Shown here one piece after another: positions 54,095-62,810 of a stretch of 64,000 bases of DNA; the first letter of the stretch is position 1, and every line of letters starts with the position of its first letter. This DNA comes from Celeribacter marinus. GTDB lineage: Bacteria; Pseudomonadota; Alphaproteobacteria; Rhodobacterales; Rhodobacteraceae. The DNA is taken from assembly GCF_001308265.1 (NCBI RefSeq), contig NZ_CP012023.1, positions 944,932 to 1,008,931 on the forward strand, read 5' to 3'. The translations under genes and the position numbers were made by a program. A model generated the notes under the pieces. That model was not told the origin of the DNA and made no database searches. It was given only the letters and a program-made list of their open reading frames with translations.

Positions 54095-55216
54095 ATGAGA
54101 CGCGGGACCACTACACATGATCTAACGCCCGTCGGACAAGATCACCGTTTTCCATGCGGAACATGCGGCGCAGACATGCGATTTGCGCCCGAACTTGGCC
54201 GGCTTGCCTGTGATCATTGCGGGGCACAGGCGGCTCTCGACACACAGCACGCACCAGAGGTGCGAGAATTGGACTATCAAGGTGCTCTAGCATCCGCAGT
54301 CTCGCACCCCGACATGGTGGAGACGCGCGTCTCCGAATGCCCCAACTGCGGGGCCCGCGTCGAATTCAACGACACCAATCATGCCAAACAATGCCCCTAC
54401 TGCGCCACGCCCGTGGTCGCAGATACTGGTGCGCACCGACACATAAAGCCTCGCGGGCTTTTGCCGTTCGCCTTGGCCGAATCCCAAGCTCATGTCGCAA
54501 TGTCGGATTGGTTGGGGCGGCTCTGGCTTGCCCCAAACGGGTTACAGGCCTACGCGCGAAAAGGCCGTAAGATGGACGGTATTTATGTGCCGTACTGGAC
54601 CTTTGACGCGGGTACCGCCACTCAGTACCGCGGCGAGCGCGGCGATGATTACTATGTGACCCACAAGATCAACCACAACGGAAAAACCAAAACGATCCGC
54701 GAGGGAAAGACACGATGGAAACCGCGCTCTGGCCATGTCGCGCGTTTTTTTGATGACATCTTGGTCTTGGCATCGCACGCATTACCGCAAAAATACACGC
54801 AAGGGTTGGAGCCGTGGGATCTTTCCGAGATGCAACCCTATGTACCGGACTATCTCGCGGGATTTCGGGCCGAGGCGTATTCCGTCACCCTCGACGAAGG
54901 ATTTGCGGCGGCGCGCGACCATATGAACCGCGTCATTCTACGCGATATCCGGTTTGATATTGGCGGAGACCGTCAGCGCGTGCACGATGTGCAAACCAAA
55001 GTGCGCGATGTGACGTTCAAACATGTTTTGCTGCCTGTCTGGATCGCTGCGTACAAATATCGCGGGAAAACCTATCGCTTTGTTGTCAACGGGCGCACAG
55101 GGCGAGTGCTAGGGGAACGACCCTACTCGGCATGGAAGGTCACCTTTGCGGCAGTGGGCGTGGCGCTGCTTGCCGGAGCCATCGGATATCTCATCGCCAT
55201 CAATCAGCCATCATAG
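54095..55216 (+). CDS. TFIIB-type zinc-ribbon membrane protein (YdjG-like)
   Basis: 373-residue protein, often mis-named primosomal protein N' or helicase. The N-terminus has two zinc-ribbon pairs (CGTCGADM...CDHCG; CPNCGARV...CPYCATP), then a central domain with GRKMDGIYVPYWTFDAGTATQYRGERGDDYY, and one C-terminal TM (~350-368). This matches B. subtilis YdjG, which with YdjH and the SPFH protein YdjI recruits PspA to membranes. It follows the SPFH-GYF and NTF2-like genes. Confidence 0.84.
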   Translation: MRRGTTTHDLTPVGQDHRFPCGTCGADMRFAPELGRLACDHCGAQAALDTQHAPEVRELDYQGALASAVSHPDMVETRVSECPNCGARVEFNDTNHAKQCPYCATPVVADTGAHRHIKPRGLLPFALAESQAHVAMSDWLGRLWLAPNGLQAYARKGRKMDGIYVPYWTFDAGTATQYRGERGDDYYVTHKINHNGKTKTIREGKTRWKPRSGHVARFFDDILVLASHALPQKYTQGLEPWDLSEMQPYVPDYLAGFRAEAYSVTLDEGFAAARDHMNRVILRDIRFDIGGDRQRVHDVQTKVRDVTFKHVLLPVWIAAYKYRGKTYRFVVNGRTGRVLGERPYSAWKVTFAAVGVALLAGAIGYLIAINQPS

Positions 55217-55339
55217 GGATCAATTCCAATCGCGTCGCGCGTGAGCAATTGCTCGCGCGGCGAATGATTGCTCAAGAACTGCTTGCTTTGGTAGCGGTAA
55301 CAGGCCTAAAACGAAGGCCAAATCAATGAGGAGACCGAC

Positions 55340-56263
55340 ATGATCTTGTGTGCAGGCGAAGCCCTAATCGACATGCTACCGCGTGAAACCACGCAGGGCG
55401 AAGATGCCTATGCTCCTTATGCAGGTGGCGCGGTGTTCAATACCGCAATCGCATTGGGCAGACTTGGTGCGCCAGCGGGCTTTTTCTCAGGATTTTCCAG
55501 CGACTTCTTTGGGGATTTGCTCAAATCCAAGCTTGATGAGAGCCATGTCGATGCCACTTTGTCCGTGACCACAGATCGCCCCTGCACAGTGGCCTTTGTC
55601 AAACTGGTCGACGGCCATGCGACCTATGCGTTCTACGACGAGAACACGGCGGGGCGGATGCTGTCGCAAGATGATTTGCCTGTCTTGCCAGATGCAATCA
55701 ATGCGGTCTTTTGCGGTGGAATCTCGCTACCGGTGGAGCCATGTGGTGCCGTCTATGAATCCCTGTTTGCACAGGCCGCCCCGACACGCGTCACAATGAT
55801 CGATCCGAACATTCGCCCTGGATTTATCACCGATGAAAGCCGGTATCGTGCACGCATCGAACATATGGTGGCGCTCGCCGATATCGTCAAAGTATCGGAC
55901 GAGGATCTGATCTGGCTGATGGGAGAAGGTACGATTGAGGACCACATTCAAACGCTTTTGACCAAAGGCCCAAAACTCGTTTGCCTGACCGAAGGCAGCG
56001 AGGGCGTGCGTGGATTTACGTCAACGGGTAAAATCGTACAGGTCAAAGCCAACAAGGTGGATGTGGTCGACACGGTTGGCGCAGGCGACACATTCAATGC
56101 GGGGCTTTTGGCCTCTTTGGACGCCGCAGGAAAGTTGACCAAAGACGCGGTTGCAGATTTGGACGAGGATACGATCCGTGCCGCCCTATCGCTTGGGGCG
56201 CAAGCCGCTGCCATTACCGTATCGCGCGCGGGTGCTAATCCACCTTGGAAATCAGAGCTTTGA
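55340..56263 (+). CDS. PfkB family carbohydrate kinase (fructokinase-like)
   Basis: 307-residue ribokinase-fold kinase. [30 protein letters not shown] near the N-terminus and [17 protein letters not shown] near the C-terminus (catalytic Asp in GAGD) are the PfkB signatures. Closest by feel to fructokinases; no sugar-utilisation neighbours confirm the substrate. RBS AGGAGACC before ATG 55340. The stop overlaps dtd in TTGA. Confidence 0.88.
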   Translation: MILCAGEALIDMLPRETTQGEDAYAPYAGGAVFNTAIALGRLGAPAGFFSGFSSDFFGDLLKSKLDESHVDATLSVTTDRPCTVAFVKLVDGHATYAFYDENTAGRMLSQDDLPVLPDAINAVFCGGISLPVEPCGAVYESLFAQAAPTRVTMIDPNIRPGFITDESRYRARIEHMVALADIVKVSDEDLIWLMGEGTIEDHIQTLLTKGPKLVCLTEGSEGVRGFTSTGKIVQVKANKVDVVDTVGAGDTFNAGLLASLDAAGKLTKDAVADLDEDTIRAALSLGAQAAAITVSRAGANPPWKSEL

Positions 56264-56700
56264 GGGCACTCGTTCAACGGGTTAGCGAGGCGGCTGTTCG
56301 CGTCGACGGCGATGTCGTGGGTCAATGCGGCGCGGGCCTTTTGGTTCTCGTGTGTGCGATGCGCGACGACACCACCGAGGACGCAGACAAGTTGGCCGCG
56401 AAAATCGCAAAGCTGCGCATATTCCAAGACGATGCTGGCAAAATGAACCTGAGTGTTCGCGACATTAACGGTAGCGCTCTTGTCGTGAGCCAATTCACCT
56501 TAGCCGCGCAGACCAAAGGCAACCGACCCGGCTTTTCGGCGGCCGCTCCGCCTGATGTCGGCGAAAGGCTTTATCAACGCTTTACCGCACAGCTACGCAC
56601 CCAAGGTGTGCCCAGTGAGACCGGCATTATTGGCGCGGATATGAAAGTGTCCCTCATCAATGACGGTCCCATAACGATTTGGCTCGACACACAGGACTGA
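56260..56700 (+). CDS. dtd: D-aminoacyl-tRNA deacylase
   Basis: 146-residue enzyme that removes D-amino acids from mischarged tRNA. I use a TTG at 56260 ([11 protein letters not shown]), overlapping the kinase stop as TTGA; this restores the canonical N-terminus and length. [22 protein letters not shown] and a C-terminal [19 protein letters not shown] match Dtd1. Confidence 0.92.
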   Translation: MRALVQRVSEAAVRVDGDVVGQCGAGLLVLVCAMRDDTTEDADKLAAKIAKLRIFQDDAGKMNLSVRDINGSALVVSQFTLAAQTKGNRPGFSAAAPPDVGERLYQRFTAQLRTQGVPSETGIIGADMKVSLINDGPITIWLDTQD

Positions 56701-56732
56701 CACCTCCGCGCGCAGGGTCATCCCCCCAACAT

Positions 56733-56765
56733 AAAACGCCGCCCAAACCTATTGGACGGCGTTTT
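56733..56765. terminator. Bidirectional terminator between dtd and chrR
   Basis: 9-base stem AAAACGCCG/CGGCGTTTT (56733-56741 with 56757-56765) with T-runs on both strands, serving the convergent dtd and chrR genes. Confidence 0.85.
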
Positions 56766-56785
56766 TAAATCTATGTGTTGGCGCG

Positions 56786-57421
56786 TTAAATACGGAAAAA
56801 CGGCTGAAACAAACGCGGCAAGATCGAGTTGAATTTGAGCGGTGCATCCGTTGCGGCCAGACAAATACAAACCTCGCCCGCCGCCGCAATCGGGGTGTGC
56901 TCAACATCGTCATTAGCCACTTCGCAGTCGCCGCGCCCAAACCGCCCCGTCTCGTCCGTAAATGCCCCTTGAAGCACAAGAGTCATCTCCAAACCGCCAT
57001 GACCGTGATCCGGCATTTCCATACCCGGCTCAATGCTCAACAGCCTCAACGAACCTTGAGCGTCATCAGACAAGATGCACTGCTTTGCCCCCGGTCCTAG
57101 TGAGCGCCATTTTGGTTCTTTGCCAGCCAATGCTTCGACAACAGGCGCAGGCAGCGGTCCGCGCGCCGTGTAAACCGGCTCAGGTGAAACCTCATCATTT
57201 AGCTGCGCCAGTACGCGATCACGGAGTGCATCGCCAACATCAATCGGCTCGAAATCATCAAGGATTGCGCCGCCCACAGCCTCATGAGCCGCAATAGAGG
57301 CACGACAGGTTTCGCACAGCGACACATGGGCCGCCACAACCAGTGAAAACGGCTTGGGCAGCGAGCCCGCGACATAAGAGGCCAATAGCCCCTCGGAGAT
57401 ATGGTGACGAATACCGCTCAT
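56786..57421 (-). CDS. chrR: Anti-sigma factor ChrR (zinc anti-sigma + cupin)
   Basis: 211-residue partner of RpoE. The ZAS domain ligands are His6, His32, Cys36 and Cys39; the C-terminal cupin has His139, His141, Glu145 and His175, both matching R. sphaeroides ChrR (H6, H31, C35, C38 and H141, H143, E147, H177) with shifts of one or two. In that organism singlet oxygen triggers ChrR release and loss, freeing RpoE. It starts 3 bases after rpoE. Confidence 0.94.
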   Translation of the reverse strand: MSGIRHHISEGLLASYVAGSLPKPFSLVVAAHVSLCETCRASIAAHEAVGGAILDDFEPIDVGDALRDRVLAQLNDEVSPEPVYTARGPLPAPVVEALAGKEPKWRSLGPGAKQCILSDDAQGSLRLLSIEPGMEMPDHGHGGLEMTLVLQGAFTDETGRFGRGDCEVANDDVEHTPIAAAGEVCICLAATDAPLKFNSILPRLFQPFFRI

Positions 57422-57424
57422 CGG

Positions 57425-58015
57425 TTATCGCGCTCCTTTCAGTTCATGCCGCAACCGTTCAAGGCCGAGGCGAATACGGGATTTGATTGTGCCTAGCGGC
57501 AGTCCCGTCTCAATTTGAATCTCGGAATGCGTCAGCTCCCCAAGATAGGCTTTTTCAACCAAATCACGTTGCTCTGGCTTTAACGTAGCCAATGCGGCGC
57601 GCAATTTGGCCGTCTCTTGTTCCATCGCCACAACCTGTTCGGCGTGCTCGCCGGTGGTCTCTGGCGTTGCCAACTCCTCAGGCACAGGACGGCGTTCTTT
57701 GCGAATGATATCAATCTGGCGGTTGCGGGCGATCTGGAAAATCCACCCCGCCACATCCGCACGCTCCGGATTAAAACTTGCCGATTTGCGCCACACGGAC
57801 AACATTGCATCTTGCACAATGTCATCAGCGACCGCCGACGACATGCCCGATTTCATCATCATTCCGCGCATCCGCGGCGCAAAATAGTCAAATAGCGCAC
57901 AAAACGCCGCGCGATCACGCCGGTCGCGCACGGCGAGCATCCATTGTGTTTGCTCGGAGTACGTTCTCGGCGCCGCCGTTTCTGGCTCTGTGTCTTTTGG
58001 CTCCGTGTCTGGCAC
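57425..58015 (-). CDS. rpoE: RNA polymerase sigma factor RpoE (ECF, ChrR-controlled)
   Basis: 196-residue ECF sigma: sigma2 (AAFCALFDYFAPRMRGMMMKSGMS...ADDIVQDAMLSVWRKSASFNPERADVAGWIFQIARN) and sigma4 (LGELTHSEIQIETGLPLGTIKSRIRLGLERLRHEL). I start it at the GTG at 58015, with AGGGGAGG five bases upstream. The ATG at 58105 is unlikely because a matching promoter -10 lies at 58111-58115, putting transcription start almost on it. Responds to singlet oxygen in R. sphaeroides. Confidence 0.93.
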   Translation of the reverse strand: MPDTEPKDTEPETAAPRTYSEQTQWMLAVRDRRDRAAFCALFDYFAPRMRGMMMKSGMSSAVADDIVQDAMLSVWRKSASFNPERADVAGWIFQIARNRQIDIIRKERRPVPEELATPETTGEHAEQVVAMEQETAKLRAALATLKPEQRDLVEKAYLGELTHSEIQIETGLPLGTIKSRIRLGLERLRHELKGAR

Positions 58016-58110
58016 GTGGGCCTCCCCTTGAGGTGGTATCACAAAACATCCCCCCAAAAGAGCGGGCGGAAATGACTGCGAAATATGATTTTCATGGGTC
58101 AGCATATCTC

Positions 58111-58139
58111 TCTTACGGGCCGCGTCGAGAGGTGGATCA
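58111..58139 (-). promoter_or_regulatory. RpoE-dependent promoter of rpoE-chrR
   Basis: On the - strand: -35 TGATCC (58139-58134), an 18-base spacer, and -10 TAAGA (58115-58111). This is a perfect match to the R. sphaeroides sigma-E consensus, implying autoregulation. It predicts a transcript start near 58104 and an ~90-base leader before the GTG start. Confidence 0.85.
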
Positions 58140-58214
58140 TTTTTGTGAACACTTTTTTTGAAAAAGCCACATGACTACGAAAGCGGGTGCGCCCAGTATG
58201 AATTGCCTTATGAA

Positions 58215-58243
58215 TGATCCGCAACCCGCTGAGCTGCGTAAAT
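58215..58243 (+). promoter_or_regulatory. RpoE-dependent promoter of the FAD oxidoreductase operon
   Basis: TGATCC at 58215-58220, an 18-base spacer and TAAAT at 58239-58243, with the same spacing as the divergent rpoE promoter and two changes in the -10 element. It lies 31 bases before the oxidoreductase ATG. Confidence 0.78.
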
Positions 58244-58274
58244 ACAATAACTGACCCAAAAACTGAGAGTACTT

Positions 58275-59573
58275 ATGTCCTTTGACGCCCTGCCGCTGTC
58301 CCGTCCTCGTATCGCAATTATCGGCTCGGGCATCTCCGGACTGGCCACCGCCTATCTGCTTGCTGATACGCATGATGTCACTGTGTATGAGGCCGAGAAC
58401 CGTCTTGGCGGTCACGCCCGAACGATTATGGCCGGACTGCGTGGGGATCAACCCGTAGATACCGGATTTATCGTGTACAACTATGCCAACTATCCGCATC
58501 TTACGGCAATGTTCGCCGATCTCGATGTACCTGTCATCCCCTCGGATATGTCGTTTGGCGCGAGCATTGATGGCGGGCGGATCGAATACGGACTCAATGA
58601 CCTAAACGCGCTGTTCGGTCAGCGCCGCAATATTGCGCGCCCTGCGTTTTTGCGAATGGTACGCGACATCTTGAAATTTAACGCCAAAGCCGAGGCGCAT
58701 GTGGACAATGAGACAACCACCATCGGCGAATTGATTGCGCAGATGGGATTGGGACAAGAGTTCCGTGATCATTACTTGATGCCAATATGTGGCGCGATCT
58801 GGTCAACCTCGGTTCAAGATATCTCCGCCTACCCTGCCGCATCTTTGTTGCGCTTCTTTCGCAATCACGCGCTGTTGTCGGCCACCGGACAGCACCAATG
58901 GTGGACCGTCAAAGGTGGGTCTATTGAATATGTCCGACGCCTTGAGGCGCATTTGCGCGCCAAGGGCGTCACCTTTCACCTTGGTGCCCCTGTGCAAAAC
59001 GTCACGCGAACCGATGTAAGCGTCACGATAGATGCAACCAACCGCCCCGCAGACTGCTTTGATCAAGTGGTTTTTGCGTGCCACTCTGATCAAGCTCTTG
59101 CCATGTTGGCGGTCAGCACGCCCCAAGAGGCCCACGCCCTTGGAAACCTGCGCTATCAACCCAACACCGTGATTTTGCACCGCGACACATCGCAAATGCC
59201 AAAGCGCAAAGCCTGTTGGTCAAGCTGGGTCTATAAGGCCGACACAGACAAAGAGGCGACACGTTTGGGCGTGACGTACTGGATGAACCGCTTGCAATCT
59301 ATCCCGCAAGACGATCCCTTATTCGTGAGCCTCAACCCCGCCCACGAGGTGCCGCAAGACATGATATACGACGAAGCCACGTTCCATCACCCCGTCTTTG
59401 ACACCGCCGCCCTCAATGCCCAGCGCGAGATTTCAGAGATTCAGGGTGACAATCGTACGTGGTTTGCCGGCGCGTATCTGCGTCATGGCTTTCATGAGGA
59501 CGGGTTTCATTCCGCCGTACAGGTCGCAGATGGCCTAAAAGCGCAGGCACAATTGCCTGTCGCGGCACAGTGA
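58275..59573 (+). CDS. FAD-dependent amine oxidase-like protein (COG2907)
   Basis: 432-residue flavoprotein of the NAD/FAD-binding group seen beside rpoE-chrR and cyclopropane-type fatty-acid genes. The dinucleotide-binding GSGISGLATAYLL is at the N-terminus, with YEAENRLGGHARTIMAG and a C-terminal TWFAGAYLRHGFHEDGFHSAVQVAD motif. In R. sphaeroides the matching cluster belongs to the RpoE regulon. Substrate unknown; it may desaturate a fatty acyl chain. The downstream DUF1365 gene overlaps it as GTGA. Confidence 0.87.
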   Translation: MSFDALPLSRPRIAIIGSGISGLATAYLLADTHDVTVYEAENRLGGHARTIMAGLRGDQPVDTGFIVYNYANYPHLTAMFADLDVPVIPSDMSFGASIDGGRIEYGLNDLNALFGQRRNIARPAFLRMVRDILKFNAKAEAHVDNETTTIGELIAQMGLGQEFRDHYLMPICGAIWSTSVQDISAYPAASLLRFFRNHALLSATGQHQWWTVKGGSIEYVRRLEAHLRAKGVTFHLGAPVQNVTRTDVSVTIDATNRPADCFDQVVFACHSDQALAMLAVSTPQEAHALGNLRYQPNTVILHRDTSQMPKRKACWSSWVYKADTDKEATRLGVTYWMNRLQSIPQDDPLFVSLNPAHEVPQDMIYDEATFHHPVFDTAALNAQREISEIQGDNRTWFAGAYLRHGFHEDGFHSAVQVADGLKAQAQLPVAAQ

Positions 59574-60331
59574 GCGCGTACCCCGATCATATCGCCGGCC
59601 AGACGGTCCATGCGCGGCGCGGGTCCATCGCCAATGCCTTTCGCTATGGCGTCGACTATGTACTGATCGATCCTGATAGCACGCGCGGTCCGCGGTTGTT
59701 TTCGCGCAATCGCTTCAACCTCGCCTCTGTGCATGACCGCGATCATGGTGGCCCCGTCAAACACGGGCGCGGCACCGTATGGGCACGCGAGATTTTCGCA
59801 GCCGAGGGATTGGACGATCTACGTCTGGAGCTTTTGACGCAACCTCGATTTATGGGCTATGTCTTTAATCCTGTTAGCTTTTGGCTTGGATGGCGTGGGA
59901 CCGACCTCATTGCGGTGATCGCCGAGGTCTCAACCCCGTTTGGCGACAGACACTCCTACCTGTGCACCGCGCCAAATCGCGCAGCGATCACAAAAGACAT
60001 TCGCATCACGGCGACAAAGCACCTGCATGTCTCGCCCTTTCAGACGGTTGAGGGCCTGTATCATTTTAACTTTGACATTCGCCCCGACAAGATCGCTGTA
60101 CGCATTTTGCACGAGAATGGCGCTGAGGGTGTGATTGCGACCTTAAGCGGCCCACGCAAACCATTGACCAATGTTGGAATCTTGCGCGGCTATGCGCGCC
60201 GCCCGCTAGGCGCGTTTCGCACCATTGCTCTTATCCACTGGCAAGCGCTGATCCTCAAACTCAAAGGCGCGGTCTACCGCCGCCAACCGCCCGCGCCCCC
60301 CACTGACCTCACCAAATCAGAAGAGATCTAA
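59570..60331 (+). CDS. DUF1365 family protein
   Basis: 253-residue protein with the DUF1365 motifs RRGSIANAFRYGVDYVLIDPD, RLFSRNRFNLASVHDRDHGG, LLTQPRFMGYVFNPVSFWLGWRG and KHLHVSPFQTVEGLYHFNF. Always found with the COG2907 oxidoreductase. Function unknown; inferred to act in fatty-acid modification or signalling with RpoE. GTG start at 59570 overlaps the upstream stop in GTGA. Confidence 0.88.
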   Translation: MSAYPDHIAGQTVHARRGSIANAFRYGVDYVLIDPDSTRGPRLFSRNRFNLASVHDRDHGGPVKHGRGTVWAREIFAAEGLDDLRLELLTQPRFMGYVFNPVSFWLGWRGTDLIAVIAEVSTPFGDRHSYLCTAPNRAAITKDIRITATKHLHVSPFQTVEGLYHFNFDIRPDKIAVRILHENGAEGVIATLSGPRKPLTNVGILRGYARRPLGAFRTIALIHWQALILKLKGAVYRRQPPAPPTDLTKSEEI

Positions 60332-60334
60332 ATC

Positions 60335-61066
60335 ATGTCAGATCCGTTCAAAAACAAAACATGGTGGCTCATCGGTGCGTCCGAGGGCTTGGGCCGCGCT
60401 CTTGCCAAAGAGATGGACGCGCGCGGCGCACATGTCATCTTATCAGCCCGCTCCACGGACAAACTCGCACAGGTGGCAAGCAGCATATCTGCCTATACGA
60501 TTGTGCCTCTTGATGTCACAAGCAAAGACTCGGTGATGGCGGCATGGGACAGCGCAAAAGATGCGGACGGCGTACTCTATTGTGTTGGCGCATATGAGCC
60601 TATGTCAGCCCGCGATTGGGATGCGGACGCCGTCGAGATGATGATCGAGACCAACTTTACCGGTGCGGCCCGCGTTTTGTCGCATGTTGTCCCCGCCTTT
60701 GTGAAACGTGGCGACGGGCACATCATGTTGATCGGATCTCTCTCGGGATATCGTGGTTTGCCCGATGCCATCGGCTATGGTGCGTCTAAAGCGGCATTGA
60801 TGCATCTGGCGGAGAACCTGTTGATTGATCTCAAAGGCACGGGTGTCAGCGTTCAAATGGCGAACCCCGGCTTTATCGACACGCGCCTCACACAAAAAAA
60901 CGATTTCAAAATGCCGCAACTCATGCAGCCGGATGCCGCCGCGCGCCATGTTATGCAAGCAATTGACAAAGGACGGTTTGAAACCGCGTTTCCACGCCCC
61001 TTTTCCCTGTTGTTCACCCTTGGACGATTTTTGCCGCGCCGCCTTTTCAATCGCCTGTTTGGATGA
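60335..61066 (+). CDS. SDR family oxidoreductase
   Basis: 243-residue short-chain dehydrogenase: nucleotide motif LIGASEGLGRALAKEMDARG (TGxxxGxG variant), YCVGAYEPM, and the catalytic GSLSGYRGLPDAIGYGASKAAL with Tyr-x3-Lys. It follows DUF1365 by three bases, so it should be under the RpoE promoter. SDR genes accompany COG2907-DUF1365 pairs in other species, but no methyltransferase (cfa) is present here. Confidence 0.9.
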   Translation: MSDPFKNKTWWLIGASEGLGRALAKEMDARGAHVILSARSTDKLAQVASSISAYTIVPLDVTSKDSVMAAWDSAKDADGVLYCVGAYEPMSARDWDADAVEMMIETNFTGAARVLSHVVPAFVKRGDGHIMLIGSLSGYRGLPDAIGYGASKAALMHLAENLLIDLKGTGVSVQMANPGFIDTRLTQKNDFKMPQLMQPDAAARHVMQAIDKGRFETAFPRPFSLLFTLGRFLPRRLFNRLFG

Positions 61067-61141
61067 TCCGCAGGTATATGGACGTTGGTCGGACTTTCGC
61101 CTAAAGCCTTGGGCCAGAAATTATCCGATGGAAATAGCCCA

Positions 61142-61612
61142 GTGACGCGTACCACAACCCTTAAAGTTGACGATGAGCAAGGCACGATTGCGCTGGCCAC
61201 CCGCCTTGCGGCACATTTGCGCATTGGCGATGCAGTGCTTCTCGACGGATCATTGGCGGCTGGCAAGACGTTTTTCACCCGCGCCTTAATTCGCGCGATG
61301 GGCTGTGATGAGGACGTAACGTCTCCCACCTATACCATCGCCAATATCTATGATGGGCCCAATTTTCCGATCCTGCACGTGGACGCCTACCGCCTCAAAG
61401 ACGCGCAAGAGTTCTACCACCTCGGCCTTGACGACTATTTCGAGACAGGCGTGAGCGTGATTGAATGGGGCGAGCGGATAGACGGTTTTTTTGACACACC
61501 TCTGTCCATTCATATCGGATTTGAACCGCAAGACACCGCGCGCAGTATAACGCTAACGGCGCAGGATGCCCGATGGGCTGATGTGCTCACTGACTTGGAG
61601 ACCACGCAATGA
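61142..61612 (+). CDS. tsaE: tRNA threonylcarbamoyladenosine biosynthesis ATPase TsaE
   Basis: 156-residue P-loop ATPase needed for turnover of the TsaB-TsaD complex. Walker A GSLAAGKT (~44-51), TSPTYTIANIY and HVDAYRLKDAQEFYHLGLDDYF plus VIEWGERI are hallmarks. The GTG at 61142 gives the usual length; a TTG at 61085 would add 19 residues. It leads a four-gene t6A operon. Confidence 0.9.
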   Translation: MTRTTTLKVDDEQGTIALATRLAAHLRIGDAVLLDGSLAAGKTFFTRALIRAMGCDEDVTSPTYTIANIYDGPNFPILHVDAYRLKDAQEFYHLGLDDYFETGVSVIEWGERIDGFFDTPLSIHIGFEPQDTARSITLTAQDARWADVLTDLETTQ

Positions 61613-62214
61613 GTTTGATGCTCCTTTTGCAAACATCCAACGGCGTTCCTATGCTCGGCCTCGCACGCGCAGATGAGATCGTGTTCGATAGCTCCACCCT
61701 GCCCGAATGGGACGGCTCACGCGACTACCGTGCGATTTTGGAGGCGGGACTAGCGGCGTTGGGCGCCGATTTGTCTGATTTAACGGAGATCACTGTCGAC
61801 ATTGGTCCTGGGGGCATGGGCGTGACACGCACAGGCGCATCATTTGCCAATGCTCTTGGCTTTGCGCTAGGCCTGCCTGTCTGTGCCATCCCTGCGTTTG
61901 AAATGCTTGGGGCGCAGCTCGCAACGGACGAGACACCCGTCGTCATTGTTCGCAAAGCCGCGCGACCCTATGTACATTTCGGTCTCTATCAAAATGGAGA
62001 ACTTGCACGATACGAACATCTGACGCGCGATGAGGTGCAAAACCTCATCACATCCTTGCACAAATTCAATCTTGCGGGGAACGTGTCCTTTGACGGTCAT
62101 AACGCGCCGATGAGGAATGCAGCCGATCTACAAACCATGCTCACAGTCGCACGGTCCAAGCCCGCGCCCGCGCCACAGGCCCGCGTCTATCCGATCGTGG
62201 AGGTTCTCACATGA
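61609..62214 (+). CDS. tsaB: Divergent TsaB-like t6A complex subunit
   Basis: 201-residue ASKHA protein in the position expected of TsaB, the structural partner of TsaD. It retains a TsaB-like pattern, DIGPGGMGVTRTGASFANALGFALGLPVCAIPAFEML, where most TsaB have GPGSFTGLRIG; its start (MLLLQTSNG) replaces the usual DTS. No TsaB-RimI fusion or RimI gene follows. Overlaps tsaE and tsaC as ATGA. Confidence 0.75.
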   Translation: MSLMLLLQTSNGVPMLGLARADEIVFDSSTLPEWDGSRDYRAILEAGLAALGADLSDLTEITVDIGPGGMGVTRTGASFANALGFALGLPVCAIPAFEMLGAQLATDETPVVIVRKAARPYVHFGLYQNGELARYEHLTRDEVQNLITSLHKFNLAGNVSFDGHNAPMRNAADLQTMLTVARSKPAPAPQARVYPIVEVLT

Positions 62215-62810
62215 CGCCCTCGGTGATTGAAATCGCGGATTGCCTCAAGGCCGGCGGTGTCGTTCTACTGCCGACCGATACAGTGCTTGGCCTCGCTGTC
62301 TCACCCCAGTTTGACGCAAGTGTGGCGCAGCTCTATGCGCTCAAAGATCGGCCACGCGAAAAAAATCTTCCGGTTATGGTCGCTGACGCTGATCAAATCG
62401 AAGCTCTGGGCGCATACCTTACGACGAGCGCAAAACGTCTTATCGCCTCGGAGTTCGTGCCGGGCGCGATCACACTGGTCATGGAACTTGGCCCTGACAC
62501 CCCAGCGTGGTTATCGGGTCGCGACGAGATCGCCGTGCGCATCCCCGATGACGACAGGTTGCGGGCGGTGTTGCGCGAAACAGGGCCACTGCTTGTAACC
62601 TCAGCCAACCGCTCAGGGTGCGACACACCCCACACAGCGCAAGACGCCAGTGCTCAACTCACCGCGACACCATCCATGGTTGTCGACGGCACAGGCCACG
62701 CTGGCGCGCCCTCTACAATCGTGAATTGCCGCGTTTGGCCGCCCGAGTTCATCCGGATAGGGGCCGTCTCAACCGCTCAGATCATGGCTCTCATGGAGGC
62801 CGATCAATGA
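62211..62810 (+). CDS. tsaC: Threonylcarbamoyl-AMP synthase (YrdC/Sua5 domain)
   Basis: 199-residue enzyme that makes threonylcarbamoyl-AMP from Thr, bicarbonate and ATP. GGVVLLPTDTVLGLAVSP, LKDRPREKNLPVMVAD, VPGAITLVMELG and VTSANRSGCDTP are the YrdC motifs; the short size matches TsaC rather than the longer Sua5. ATGA overlaps with both neighbours. Confidence 0.93.
   Translation: MTPSVIEIADCLKAGGVVLLPTDTVLGLAVSPQFDASVAQLYALKDRPREKNLPVMVADADQIEALGAYLTTSAKRLIASEFVPGAITLVMELGPDTPAWLSGRDEIAVRIPDDDRLRAVLRETGPLLVTSANRSGCDTPHTAQDASAQLTATPSMVVDGTGHAGAPSTIVNCRVWPPEFIRIGAVSTAQIMALMEADQ

Noticed and set aside
58016..58105. Longer rpoE start at the ATG 58105
   Set aside because: The predicted sigma-E -10 element sits at 58111-58115, so transcription begins about at this ATG, and a strong SD precedes the GTG at 58015.
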